64,000 nucleotides of DNA, taken from the NCBI RefSeq assembly GCF_947179165.1, contig NC_077239.1, forward strand, positions 20,863,134-20,927,133, read 5' to 3'. The notes beneath the pieces were generated by a model. The model had not been told where the DNA came from, searched no databases, and saw only the letters and a list, made by a program, of their open reading frames with translations. Source of the DNA: Solanum dulcamara (lineage: Eukaryota; Streptophyta; Magnoliopsida; Solanales; Solanaceae). Positions 43,601 to 55,077 of this stretch are shown piece by piece (position 1 is the first letter of the stretch; every line of letters starts with the position of its first letter). The translations under genes and the position numbers were made by a program.

Positions 43601-45348
43601 TACCAAAAGCCACTACCTTTTGCTTGTGGGTATCATCCATTAATTGGAGGAGAATGGGGTCTTGGTCTTGCTTTTCCTTCACCTCAATAACAAGGGATTA
43701 CTTGGCCCCATTCTTAAAAAATAGCTCCACCCTCACTATTGTCGATAAGATGAACTCCCAAATGTGCAAATCTATGCACTTCCTTGGCCAAATCCTTCTT
43801 TCTTTCCTCAACATGAGCGGTTCTTCCCATGAACAACCTACTAAGAGTATCCGTGACAATATTAGATTTACCTGGGTGGTAGTGAATACTCATATCATAA
43901 TCTTTACGCAACTCAATATATCTCCTCTGTCTTAGGTTCAACTCTTTCTGAGTAAACACATATTGTAGGCTCTTGTGATTTATGAACCTATCAACAAGCA
44001 TGCCATAAAGATTGTGACACAAAATCTCGAGAGCGAATACTATGGCTGCTAACTCAAGGTCATAAGTCAGGTAGTTTATCTTGTGGATATTTAGTTGTCT
44101 AGAAGCATATGCAATAACTTTAACCTTATGCATCAACACATAACCCAATCCTACTCTGGATGCATCACAGTAGACCACAAAACCATTTGTTCCCTCGGGT
44201 AGGGATAGAATTGGAGCAGTAGTCAATGGTTTTGAATTCTTGAAAACTACTATCCCAAGCATCGAACCATTGGAAATTAGTCTTTTTATGAGTTAGCCTA
44301 GTCAGTGGTGATGAAATAGATGAGAACCCCTCAACAAATCTTCGTAGTAACTAGCCAAGCCCAAGAAACTCCTTATGTTAGTCGAGGAAATAGGCCTGGG
44401 CCTATTCTTTATCGCCTCAATCTTTTGTGAATCAACCCTAATACCTTCACAAGATATCACACGGCCTAGGAATCGTATAGAACCAAACCAAAATTTACAC
44501 TTCAAAAATTTAGCATACAACTCCCTATCCTTGAGAGCTTGGAGGAAAATTCTGAGGTGGTTGGCATGATCTTCTTTATTTCTATATTAGACCAATATAT
44601 TGTTCATAAACACAATCACGAATATATCCAAGTACTTGTTGAACACTCGATTCATCAAATCCATAAATGCTTCAACAACGTTAATCAAACCAAAAAACAT
44701 GAAAAGAAACTCAAAGTGACCATATCGGGGAATGGAAGGCCATCTTCAGACTCACATTCCATTACTTCCAAGTGATGATAGCCTAATCTAAGGCTTATCT
44801 TTGAGAAATAAGTGGCAACCTGAAGTTGGTCAAGCAATTCATCTATTTTGGGAAGAGGATACTTGTTCTTAATCGTAAATTTATTCAGCTGATAGTAATC
44901 GATACACATCCAGATGGAACAATCTATCTTTTGCACGAACAATACAGGAGAGCCCTAAGGAGAAATACTAACCCTAATGAATCTTTTATCTAAGAGATCT
45001 TCCAGTTGTTCTTTCAGCTCTTTCAACTAGACAGGAGCCATTTTATATGGTGGAATAGACATAGGCTACATATCAGGAAGAACATCAATTCCAAAGTCAA
45101 TCTCCCTATTGGGAGGGACTCCGAGCAAACCCTCAAGAAAGACTTCAGGAAACTCATTAACAATTGATACTGACTAAAGAGTTGGTGACTCCGTACTATC
45201 ATCTTTAACTCGCACGATGAGATAAATACACCCTTTAGAGATTAATTTCTATCCCTACGGTATGAAATAAACTTACCCTTAGCACCAAAAGATACCCTTC
45301 CACTCTAAGATAGGTTAATTTGGGAAATGGAACTTGAAAACTCTAGTT
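43601..45348 (-). pseudogene. Reverse transcriptase-RNase H of gypsy-1
   Basis: On -: [39 protein letters not shown], then the active-site box at about 44595-44640, now FMNNIL (both catalytic Asp changed to Asn). FLKCKFWFGSIRFLGRVIS, SFLGLASYY, then RNase [63 protein letters not shown] and [14 protein letters not shown]. The RNase H stretch (44262-43714) is open for 182 codons. Dead overall. Confidence 0.9.
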
Positions 45349-45642
45349 CTACAATGAACAGAGGCATAACAAACAATATAGTGATTCCATGCCAAGAATG
45401 ACATCAAAATCAACCATATCTAACTCTACTAAGTTAGCCACGATATCTCTGTGATGGATAGAAGCAGTATAATCTCTATAGACCCTTTCAGCTATGATGG
45501 ATTTACCAATAGGGGTAGAAACACTGAAAGGCTTAAGCAGACTCTCAGAAGGGATATCAAACTTATTAGCCATATAAGGGGTCATAAAAGACAACGTGGC
45601 ACCCTGATCAAGTAAAGTATAAAATAAAAGGAGAAGAGTCAA
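45349..45642 (-). pseudogene. Aspartic protease of gypsy-1
   Basis: LLDQGATLSFMTPYMANKF shows the D-S-G-A-T box altered to D-Q-G-A-T. Then PFSVSTPIGKSIIAERVYRDY and LVELDMVDFDVILGMESL, matching plant gypsy retropepsins between gag and RT. Confidence 0.85.
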
Positions 45643-46464
45643 ACCATACTAGTGACAACATCTGGTGAGTTCACCTAATCCTAGCGGTTAGCCGTAGCAT
45701 ACAGGAAGTTTGTACCTCTGCCCCTACTTGAACTAGTACATCTTCAAATACCTCCAGCTGGTGGTACCGTAGTAGAATATTGGGCTCTATTTCCCCTATC
45801 ACTTCATACTCCAATCAGAAATTCTCTTTGGAAGTGACCCAACTAGCCACACTTGAAACAACCGTTTATACCCATGCGGCACTCTCCCAAGTGGAGTTTT
45901 CCATACTTCTCGCAAGGTGGCTTCCCTTTTGAACCCTAAGCCACACTTTCTTGGGATAGAAAACCCTGAACTAGAAAGTTTTGATAGCTCTGAACCTTGT
46001 GATTATACATAATATTTGGTGCAGGTGCACTCAATGTTGATGGAGCATAATTAGAAGACCTCTTCTGGAAGAAAGACCTGTTGCCCTTACCTTGTTTCTA
46101 CTCATGCTCATGCCTGGCTGATTTGTCCTTCTTATTCTGATGCTCCACCTTATCCTTCTTCTTATAATCCTCAACCTGTTGTGCATACACCATAAGCCAG
46201 GAAATGTCCATGTCAGAAATGAGCAATGATGCCTTGCACTCTTGCTCCACATGTTTTCCCAACCCATAGATAAACTTTATCATCTTACATCTCACATCAA
46301 AAACCATCTCTAGAGCATATCTATACAACTAAATAAACTTAAGGCTGTACTCTTTCACAATCATCCCTTCTTGCTTTAAATTCATAAACTCCTCAGCTTT
46401 CGCCCTTCAATTCTCTATGAAAGAAGTGATCGAGAAATGCGCACTCAAACTTATCTCACACTGC
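45643..46464 (-). pseudogene. gag fragment of gypsy-1
   Basis: On - from 46464: MVFDVRCKMIKFIYGLGKHV, ASLLISDMDISWLMVYAQQVEDY (conserved gag motif of Tekay-type elements), a Lys-rich linker, and a zinc knuckle starting CFKCG near 45866 whose second codon after the glycine is a stop and whose last Cys reads Phe. The N-terminal half is missing: gag is joined directly to LTR sequence at about 46465, a deletion that also removed the primer site. Confidence 0.82.
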
Positions 46465-47971
46465 AGGCTCAAATCAAATAATAGTTTTGAACACTAAAAT
46501 TATTAACTCAACACCATTACTTTACTATCTATTTATGAAGCCTCTATCACTACTCAAAAGGTGTCAATCACAAGTCCATGGATACACAATAAAGAAAACT
46601 ACTAAATAGTGTAAAAAACAAAATAAAATAATTCCTCTGAATGCAAGAAGGTCTCACCAATATTAGGAAGGAACAAGATCTTCAATGGAGCACCTGTTGA
46701 TAATCTCTAGCACCTGTATCAGCATCATGAAATGAGGCAGGCCAAATGACAAAAGTTCATGGAATGTACAAGTATGTAAAATAGCTAAAAGAAAACTTAC
46801 TCAAAGACACTCAACTCAGATAAACTCAACTCATGGACTCACTCTGAAATGACTCAATTCCATAAAGCATGAAATAGAATAACATAGTCCGTTAAAGGAT
46901 ATGCAATAATAAAGCCAACTCAGTATATAAAATATAATATTTTACTCTTGCAGAGTCTTTCTAATCGATAAGCATCACTCATGATGTAGTGATGATACAA
47001 CAAAGTAATGTCATTGCCACATCCAACCAATACCTTTCCAGGGTAAAGGACATTGCATCTCTGGATCCAATCATCAAGTCCTCTTTTGGGACAAAAGAGG
47101 CATATCCTCTACCCTACATTGGCTATGTAGTTATAGGGTTTGATTCAATAAAACTCTTACCCAACTTAGTGCTCAATACTAATCCCAAAATATATGTCCA
47201 TATTAACATCATCATTTAGTCTCATTGGACTTTTAATTTAAACATCAATATTATCTTTAAATATCATCATCATTAATACCTCTTCATAAATCATTATACC
47301 CTTTTTTATTTTATAAGGGAGAAGAAAATATTATTTATATCCCTATCAGGGTAAATCTCAACTTGAACTCAATTTTGAAGAATTTCATACTGGGCACATG
47401 GACGGGATCAGTCCAAATCTCTTAATAGCCTTACATACCTAGGACTCGAAGAATGATCAATCTTGGAAAGCTTCCCTTGAAATCTAGAACTTTAGCTTTT
47501 CTCTCTTCTCTTCAATCGCTTTCCTCAAAAGTTTTAAGTGAGATTGAGAGGGAAAATGCTATTGGGTAAGTTACAAGAATTATTTTGGGTCCCTAAACAT
47601 GAAGGGTTCAATTAGGAAAAGGTGGGAAAAGACCAGATAGTGATCGTGATCCTGGAGTTCGACATGGGTCTAGGGTTGATCTCCACAAAATCCCTTATGG
47701 TCCATATTGATCAGCATGAGCCGTGAAGCCTGTCATAGTTAGATCCCCTCTTAAGGGGTTTTGGAGTCAAGTTCATGTAGGGTATCACAATCCATAATGG
47801 TTACCGTAGGCCATGAAGCTCTTCATTTCCCCTTCCTTAAATCCCCATCTATTCTTATCCCTTCCATGAACCCTCTCCACAGGCCGTGAAGCTTAATACT
47901 GCCCGTGAAGGGTCTCATGGTCTTGACTTGGTTCAAAACGTCTGACCATTTTGAGTTAGATTAGGCTAAGT
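46465..47971 (-). mobile_element. Gypsy-1 5' LTR, truncated at both ends
   Basis: Aligns with 3' LTR 40105-42040: shared text includes ACTCAACACCAT..ACTATCTAT, CAAGTCCATGG, TGGCTATGTAGTTATAGGGTTTGA and CCATTTTGAGTTAG. It lacks about 165 bp at the R-U5 end (46465 side) and its outer tip, where Y begins at 47972. The palindromic U3 cluster lies at about 47640-47920. Confidence 0.85.
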
Positions 47972-50330
47972 TGTAACACCCCAATTTTCTTTTTATAGTT
48001 TTTCTAAAGGATTGCCAGGTGATCCACGTTATCTATGAAGTTCTACGTAAGTTATTGATTGGGATATCTTACATAAAAATGCTACTTGAGTACACGTCGA
48101 GCTTAGGTAGCAAGGATTACATAGGTTCTTAAATTAAGACGAGATTATGAACCCACAAAAGAGGGAAAAAGAGGCATACAACCTACTTGAAATAAGTAGG
48201 TGATGCACCTACTTGGGGTGAACCCCACACTACTACGTGGTAGCTTTGGATTGGGTGCATGGATGAGGTGGCATCCTAGGGGCTGGACATGTGTCACCCC
48301 TAGGGGCTTCCATGTGTCACCTTCTAAGGAGGTGTATATATGTATATCTTGATGACTAAGAAGTCATTTTTTCAGCCTTACACTTAGAAATTTGAGAGGA
48401 AAAACTTAGAGAATAAGAGAGAGTACCTATGATAGCAACAAGGAAGAAAGGTAAGCCCTTCAATTTTGTTCTGTTAATTAATTATCTAAGGTGTTCTTCG
48501 ATCAAATGGAGGTGTTTAGTAACGTAAATAAATGGGTTACGGCAGTGAGGAGGTTCTTGGTCTTGTTAGCAAACCCACTTTTGGATATGAATGCCATTAG
48601 TAATATTAGTATAACTCCTTGTGTAAAGCTTCATTTTGAGTGATTCAAGATGTTTTGGAAATATATTTCATAGGGATATAACTTTTATTTAGGATCGAAA
48701 ACCCAGTTTTGCGTTTAGCTACTCGAAAAAGGGTGATGATGTATAGGGCAGGTGCTTCCCAGATTTTGTTTTGGAAATCCTACATGGATAGAAGTTGGTA
48801 TTTTGGGCATATCTTTTTGTACAGAATTTCTGTAGGGATGATTCAAAATTGTATGCTATCCTAATACACATGTATATAAATTTTATTGAGGCTACAAAGC
48901 CTACTTCTCCCATTTACCCCTTCAAAATTGAGCAACAATACAAGACAGTAGGCTATCCAGAATTGTAGTTTGAATAGTTTGGGCTAATTTTTATTAATTT
49001 CATGTTTAGTTTTGATATGATGAGACTCTTAAAATTAAGTAGATATTTGATTATGTATTGAAGGTGTATATGTTCTTATACAAGCTAAGAACAACTATTT
49101 GATGAAGTGGATTTTGGTTGATCTATGGCGGAGAGGAATTGAGCTCCTCGAGTTATGGTTGAATCTGTTGTATGCTAAAACGCCACGGTTTGTGTATAAA
49201 TTTGAACTTAAAATATTTTATTCTTTGAAATTTGAAGTATTTTGATGGGTTGTTTCCTTGCTCCTTATTTTATATTTTGGTATGACTATTATCTCAAGTA
49301 TTGCAAAACTTTTGCTAAACCACCCACTTGTACGAATTGCTTGATCATTTTGCATTCTTGCTGGGACTTTGTCCTTCTTGTTACAGTGACTTGTCATCGA
49401 TATTGGCATGCTTCTCGATTCGGATCTTGCCCATCTTGACTTTGGATTTACATTTCATCTTGTCGATGGAGTTTCGCCCATTCTCGAGTACTAGTGGAAA
49501 GCCACTTTCAACATGGTTCTTGATTCTCTTGATATTGGGTGACGATCCTTCTTGATATGAGCTTCGGTCCTTATTTATTTTGAAGCTTCGGTCCGTCTTG
49601 ATATTAATTGTTCTTAGTGTGAAGGAATGACGTACCTATTGGGCGAAATTGATTATTTGACAACTCTTTCGAATTGAATTATAAGTTTCTTGATACTTGA
49701 GCCTTCGAATATTGATATTTATTTTGAAACTCTTCAAGGTTTATATTCGATACTTTGATATACTTGTTCACATGGGCTTAATTTTACCTTATTGAGCCAC
49801 CTGCGATGAACCAGGGAGTTGAAGAATTTAATGGCTCCAAGCCCAAAGTTTATACACCACTAAGCTTTATGCTTAGCGATAGTTATTTTCTATAATAGGT
49901 AATGTGCGGGACGAGATATGAAGATGGCCATTTGGAGTAGACTTTTGTATCCCTTGTGCAGATCACATATGCATATGCATCTAGTTTTGTAAATATTTTG
50001 GAGACTTGTACAAGATACATGTAGCACTTATGCATGATATTTTGAAGGCTTGTGAAAACAAAACTGTATGCTTGTAACTTGAATAGGGTGACTAGTTTTG
50101 CTATTTTCGAGTGTGATTTTAACTCAAGTCATGCCTGTATTGTGTTTATATGTTGGCTTGTCATTTTACATAAATGAAGATAATAATTTTGTAATAACTG
50201 CTAGTTCGAGTTTTGTGTATTTTATGCACCCGCAATGGTATTGACTATTTCTAATTTTAAAAAAATAAAAAAGCTATCTTTTGTTTCGTAAGGGGAATCC
50301 TCCCAAAAGGGGTGCCACATAAGTACTTAC
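47972..50330 (+). mobile_element. Solo LTR Y within the gypsy-1 5' LTR tip
   Basis: Starts TGTAACACCCCAATTTTC, a standard gypsy LTR start on +, with a TATA-like TGTATATATGTATATC at 48333-48348, a leader, and a splice-donor-like AAAGGTAAGC at 48448-48457. No gag or pol. The right end is ambiguous: the last GGGGTGTTATA (50331-50341) may be Y's own end or the outer tip of the gypsy-1 LTR (GAGGGTGTTACA). The left flank CTAAG and right flank ATAAG differ by one base. Small open frames inside have no family signature. Confidence 0.65.
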
Positions 50331-50341
50331 GGGGTGTTATA

Positions 50342-50346
50342 ATAAG
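50342..50346 (+). repeat. Target-site duplication ATAAG, right of gypsy-1
   Basis: Follows GGGGTGTTATA and leads back into Helitron sequence (ATAAGGTACAACC). Partner at 39934-39938. Confidence 0.78.
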
Positions 50347-50675
50347 GTACAACCCATTGGTTATTCATCTTAATTCCCCAAACATCACTTGTCCTCCCAT
50401 CATTTCTACTTCTATAAATAGGGTACCCGTCCTTTCTATGTGTTGTTGTGTTGTTGAATGCTTGAGGATAGTGAAACTTACATTGTCCATCCTTCATGCA
50501 CGAACTTGATTGGCGTCTTATACCGCAAGATCCATGTATCATATGTCTTATAACTAATTCGTGCAATTTTGGCTGCTTGTCCTTAGCAGGTAATTCTGCC
50601 AAAATATATTTTTCATAATGATCTGGTGTTCTTATTTTATGACCTTCTTTAAATTTTAGAAGGAGGTGTAAATGT

Positions 50676-50680
50676 GGTAG
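50676..50680 (-). repeat. Target-site duplication CTACC, 3' side of element AB
   Basis: On - the LTR ends TTATCA at 50681 and CTACC follows at once, opening the Rep codons L-P-H-L-H. Partner of 10812-10816 on +. Confidence 0.85.
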
Positions 50681-50792
50681 TGATAATTTCCAAATATACT
50701 TGTCGAAAAGAAACATAAATGGTCATTTGAAATATATTTACCCAACTATGAGTCAGGGTCGATCCCACAAAGAATATGAAATAATATTTTCA
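50681..50792 (-). mobile_element. Element AB 3' LTR, terminal part
   Basis: On -, from AATTGCTATTGAAAATATTATTTC to GGAAATTATCA, matching 21376-21492 along its whole length. The middle of this LTR copy (equivalent to about 11283-12015) is missing. At 50792/50793 it adjoins a truncated gypsy-2 LTR, suggesting one deletion removed both. Confidence 0.85.
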
Positions 50793-52321
50793 ATAGCAAT
50801 TCACAATCAACCCGATAATAATTTCTATGAATTCACATAGCACGTATCAAGAATACACATTCTATGAAGCTTTCGATAGTTTAGAATTCCAATTCCCTCG
50901 ATATCGCTCCCAACTACTCCAGAACTTGGACTTTCCATTCCACCGATGCTCCGAATCATAAGAATCTAATCAATTATGAATTTCCAAATTACAGAACTAA
51001 TGGCACCCATATTAAAATATTAAAAATCGGGCCGAAACTAACCCAAAATACCCAAGAAAAAACCGATTTCAAAAATAAATAGTAAACCTGAAATTTGTAT
51101 ATGGAAATGATTCCAAAAGTATTTAAAATCTATTGATGAAAACATAAACTCATTTGGACTTGAAATGAGTTCAAAATCATCCATAACATAAAAATCCAAG
51201 GTTTTTGAAAAATCCCTAATTTTCTCAATTGAAAACCCCAAAATTCAAGTCAAAATCAGTTAATAATTATTGGGAAATGAAGAAATCATGGTTAAAGGAC
51301 TTACCCAGCCAATAACCCTCAAAGATCCTTCAAAAATAATCCCTCTCGAGCTCCCTATGGTCCAAAAATAGTGGAATGGGGTTTAATTTTCGTTCTTGGG
51401 GATTTTTCACTGTTTACGCATGTGTTGGCCTTCACTGACATGGGGAACTTATCCCGCGAATGTGAATAGTAAGTCTTCATCCCTCTGCGAATGCGGCAAG
51501 ACCTCCATGAATGCGGAGACCAAGAAGTAGACTCTCTGCAAATGTGGTATCACCTCTGTTAACGCGGAGACCAAAACAAATGATCCTCTACGAATGCGAG
51601 CAAGGTGTCGCGAATGCAGAGAAGCTTGAACCAGTAGCAGTTGACATGAACCACCACTTACAGGAAAAATCCTCGAATCGGACCCTCGTGATTCATTCAA
51701 AATCATATGAACACAAAACCATATATGCAACCCTACTAAACTCGACGTTCCAGACTCAATGGAACCATCAAAACTTTAATTCAAGGTATCCTTGACCCGG
51801 AATATGATAAGTCACAACTACACTACCATAGGCCTCAAAAATATCAAAACGAGCTTAGGACTTCCAAAAATTACAACGAAACCCTTTGTAGCATTAGAAT
51901 CACCCCCTCCCCCTCGAAACCATTGGAACCATCAGAAATCCAATCCAAGCTTCCGAACCCCAATGGTTGACCAAAGTCAAGCTTTGATCAAACTTTAACT
52001 AAATTTCCAACTTCAGACCTAAATTTTACGTTTCAACTCCAAATATGATTTCGACAACTCTTCTAGACCAATTTCCACATTTCAGAACTAATGGAATCAA
52101 TGGAATTCCATTTCGAGACTCAAAACTCCAAATGACTCTGAAACTCAAAATTTGTCAACTTAATCCTATAAAACTCATTTCTCTAGAAAAACCTCAATTT
52201 TTCACAATAATTCCAAAAACCAAATTTCAAATCTAATCTATAATGACTCAAGGCAACAAACGGGAGAGGTAAAATGGTAATTTTTCAAAAAAAATTGAAA
52301 ATAACATTTAGGTTCATTACA
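50793..52321 (-). mobile_element. Gypsy-2 3' LTR, truncated
   Basis: On -, starts TGTAATGAACCTAAATG and matches the 5' LTR to about 58506, ending within GATAATAATTTC. The U5-side 1.2 kb is deleted. It contains the repeated CGCGAATGCGGA-like words (about 51480-51625) and a splice-donor-like GGGTAAGTCC near 51297-51306. Open frames on + at 51511-52236 are non-coding LTR text. Confidence 0.88.
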
Positions 52322-52460
52322 TCATCCACCACTAAAAATGATATTCTTCCTCGAACATAGAGTAAAGTAAAGTACCTGAAGTCACGAAAAGTTGTGGATA
52401 TAAGGCCCGCATTTTATCCTCCGACTCCCAAGTCACCTCTCTGACTTAGAGGTGACTCCA

Positions 52461-53527
52461 CTATACCTTCACTGAAACTATCTCTTCGGTCCTAATCTTA
52501 CGAACCTGTCTATCAAGGATGGCTATAGGCTCCTCCTCAAAAGTCAAATATGGACCTAGCTCTACCATCTCAAGAGATAACACATGGTACTCATCCATAA
52601 CATACTTTCGAAGCATGGAAATATGAAACACCAGATGTACTACCAATAATCTAGGTGGCAAGGCCAATCTATAAGCCAACCCTCCTACTAGCCCCAAAAT
52701 CTCAAATTGGCCAATAAACCAAGGGCTAAGATTACCCTTCTTCCCAAAGCGCATCACGCCCTTCATGGGTGATATTTGGAGCCAAACATGGTCACCCTCC
52801 ATGAACTCCAATGGTCGAACCCTCCTATCTACATAGCTCTTTTGCCTACACTGGATTGTCAAGAACCTACCCTGGATCACCCGAGCCTTCTCTATGGCAT
52901 CTCTAACCAAGTCCGTATCTAAGGATCCAATCTCAACTGAATCGAACCTACCAATTATAGATCAACACCTCCTACTATACAATGCCTCAAATTAGGCTAT
53001 TTGAATGCTAGAGTGATAACTATTGTTGTAGGCAAACTCTGCTAAAGGCAAATGCTAGTCACACCTAGCGCCAAAATCGATAACACAAGCTTAGAGCATA
53101 TCAAGTTGTACTCATATCAAGCCTAATACCTAGGTCCTCCTATAGTGCATGCCAAAAGTTCAAAATAAACACTGAACCCTGATCTAACACAATGGATATT
53201 AGGACACCGTGAAGACGAATGATCTGACTGTTATACAACTAGGCTAACCTATCCTCTATGTACTTAATCTTAACTGGAATGAAATGGGCGGACTTGTTCA
53301 ATCGATCAACAAGCACCCATATAGAATCATAACCACCCATGGTGGTAGGTAAACCCACAACAAAGTCCATAGTGATCCTCTCCCACTTTCAGGTAGGAAT
53401 GGGCATCCTCTGACTCAAACCTCCAAGCTGCTGCTGCTCACACTGGACATGTTGACAGGTCAAACAGTTGGACTTGAACTCGGTGATGTCCTTTTCAATC
53501 CCACACCATCACTAATGCTGACTAAGG
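52461..53527 (-). pseudogene. Integrase of gypsy-2
   Basis: On -: the zinc-finger end and core occupy 53527-52930 in broken frames (HPYGWL-type and [20 protein letters not shown] text with the first catalytic D). The open tail follows: IQCRQKSYVDRRVRPLEF, GDHVWLQISPMKGVMRFGK, LSPWFIGQFEILGLVGGLAY, VFHISMLRKYVMDEYHVLS and the chromodomain-like EEPIAILDRQVRKIRTEE ending SVKV. The product would insert cDNA; this copy is broken. Confidence 0.88.
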
Positions 53528-55077
53528 TCATGATACATCTTTGATGCTCTCGGATCCGACCCTCAATCCATAAAAATGAGCATCCTCTAGTATTAATCTG
53601 ATAAAGTCCCCCACTTTAGGCACACAAATCCATCCCTCAATCCACAAAATACCCTCTAAATCAAGTCTAGCATCCTTGGCTTCACCCCTCAATACTTTAT
53701 CCCGAATGAGACATAGCTTCTCATCATCAAACTGCCTCTCCCGTATCTTCTCGTACAAGAAAGAGTGGGACTTGATAGAAGAAATAAATCCTTCTCTCTT
53801 ATTAGAAAATTGCAATTGAACAAATCTATTGGCTAGCCTCTGAATATCTCTAGCCAAAGGCCTCTTGTCAAAACTAATTATTTTAAGACTCCCCATACTC
53901 GTAGCCTTCCTAATCAAAGCATCAACCTCTATATTGGCCTTCCTCGGGTGATACGAGATAGTCATGTCATAGTTCTTCAGTAGCTCGAGCCATCTATATT
54001 GTCTCAAATTCAGATCCCTCTGACTAAAAATGTACTGAGGACTCCGATGATCAGTGAATACCTCATAATACACACCATACAAGTAATGTCACTATAACTT
54101 CAAAACAAATACCACCGCCGCTAACTCTAAATCATGGGTAGGGTAGTTCTTCTCATGAGCCTTCAGCTGTCTATACGTGTAGGAAACTACCTTCCCTTTC
54201 TACATTAGCACTCCACCTAAGACAACACCGGAATCATAAAAGTACATGCTAAAGTCTACACCATCCATGGGTAAGGTAAAAAAAGGACCTAAAGTCAATA
54301 AGGTCTTGAGCTTTTGGAAGCTTGCCTCACACTCATCGGACTAATGAAAATCTACCTCCTTCTGAATCAGTCAGGTCAGTGGAACTGCAATAGTAGAGAA
54401 TCCGAATTCACACCCTAACCCACAATACTTTGAATCTCAATAGAGGAAGTAGGCATGGTCCAACCTCTAATTGCCTCAGTCATGGCCGGATCCACCCTAA
54501 TACCCTTCTTGGACACCACATGTCCTAAAAATACCAAATAATTAAGCCAAAACTCACATTTGGAGAACATTGCATACAATTTCTTTTCCCTCAACTTCTG
54601 AAGCACCAACCTTAAATGGCTAGCATGGCCTCCTCCGTCTTGGAGTACACCAAGATATCATCAATTAAAACAATTAGAAAGGAGTACAAATATGACCTAA
54701 ACACCCCATTCATCAACTCTAGTAATGTTGCTGGAGCATTGGTCAACCCAAATAAAAATACCAGAAACTCATAATGGCCATAACGAGTCTAAAAAGCAGT
54801 CTTAGGAATGTCTAGCGGTCTAATCCTCAACTGATGATACACAGATCTCAAATTAATCTTACAAAAGAAGTCCGCTCTCTGCAACTAATCAAACATATCA
54901 TCAAAGCGAGAAAAAAGATACGTATTGTTAATAGTCACTTTGTTTAACTACTTATAGTCAATGCATATCCTCAAAAACCCATCCTTTTTCTTCATAAATA
55001 AAATCGGTGCACCCTAAGGAGACACACTAGGGTGAATAAACCTATTACTCAACAAACCCTATAATTAGTCTTTCAAC
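53528..55077 (-). pseudogene. Reverse transcriptase-RNase H of gypsy-2
   Basis: The RT active-site box [15 protein letters not shown] (about 54635-54680 on -) keeps both Asp. Then KLREKKLYAMFSKCEFW, VVSKKGIRVDP and the connector TSSIEIQSIVG. RNase H: YYEVFTDHRSPQYIF, NLRQYRWLELLKNYDM, YHPRKANIEVDALIRK. Upstream RT blocks (55077-54680) are present but with stops, for example near 55014. Better preserved than gypsy-1. Confidence 0.9.

Larger units (their letters stand above)
39939..50341 (-). mobile_element. Gypsy-1: decayed Ty3/gypsy element with a second LTR nested in it
   Basis: Read right to left: 5' LTR (46465-47971, truncated and carrying insertion Y), gag fragment, protease, RT, RNase H, integrase with chromodomain-type tail, polypurine tract and 3' LTR. 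Target duplications ATAAG lie at both outer edges. The 5' LTR's inner end, primer site and gag N-terminus are deleted, so gag joins LTR sequence directly at about 46465. It is inserted in the Helitron Rep gene just before its Y2 motif. Many stops; RT active site lost. Confidence 0.88.
50342..50680 (-). pseudogene. Helitron Rep fragment with HUH motif, piece 3
   Basis: On - from 50680: LPHLHLLLKF, the HUH (H-x-H) metal-binding motif of Helitron Rep, then GHKIRTPDHYEKYILAELP, LHELVIRHMIHGSCG, SCMKDGQCKFHYPQAFN, KDGYPIYRSRNDGRTS and MNNQWVVPY. The frame is open and continues piece 2 (which ends VVEFQKRGLP at 10816) after one copy of CTACC. It is cut at 50342 by gypsy-1 and continues at 39938. 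The upstream Met of this open frame lies in LTR sequence and is not a real start. Confidence 0.93.

Noticed and set aside
49242..49555. Cys/His-rich open frames in LTR Y
   Set aside because: Overlapping frames in non-coding LTR text without a recognisable zinc-binding pattern or start context.
51511..52236. Series of + strand open frames next to each other, as if one gene
   Set aside because: The region is LTR sequence repeated at 59190-59900, where the frames are not conserved.
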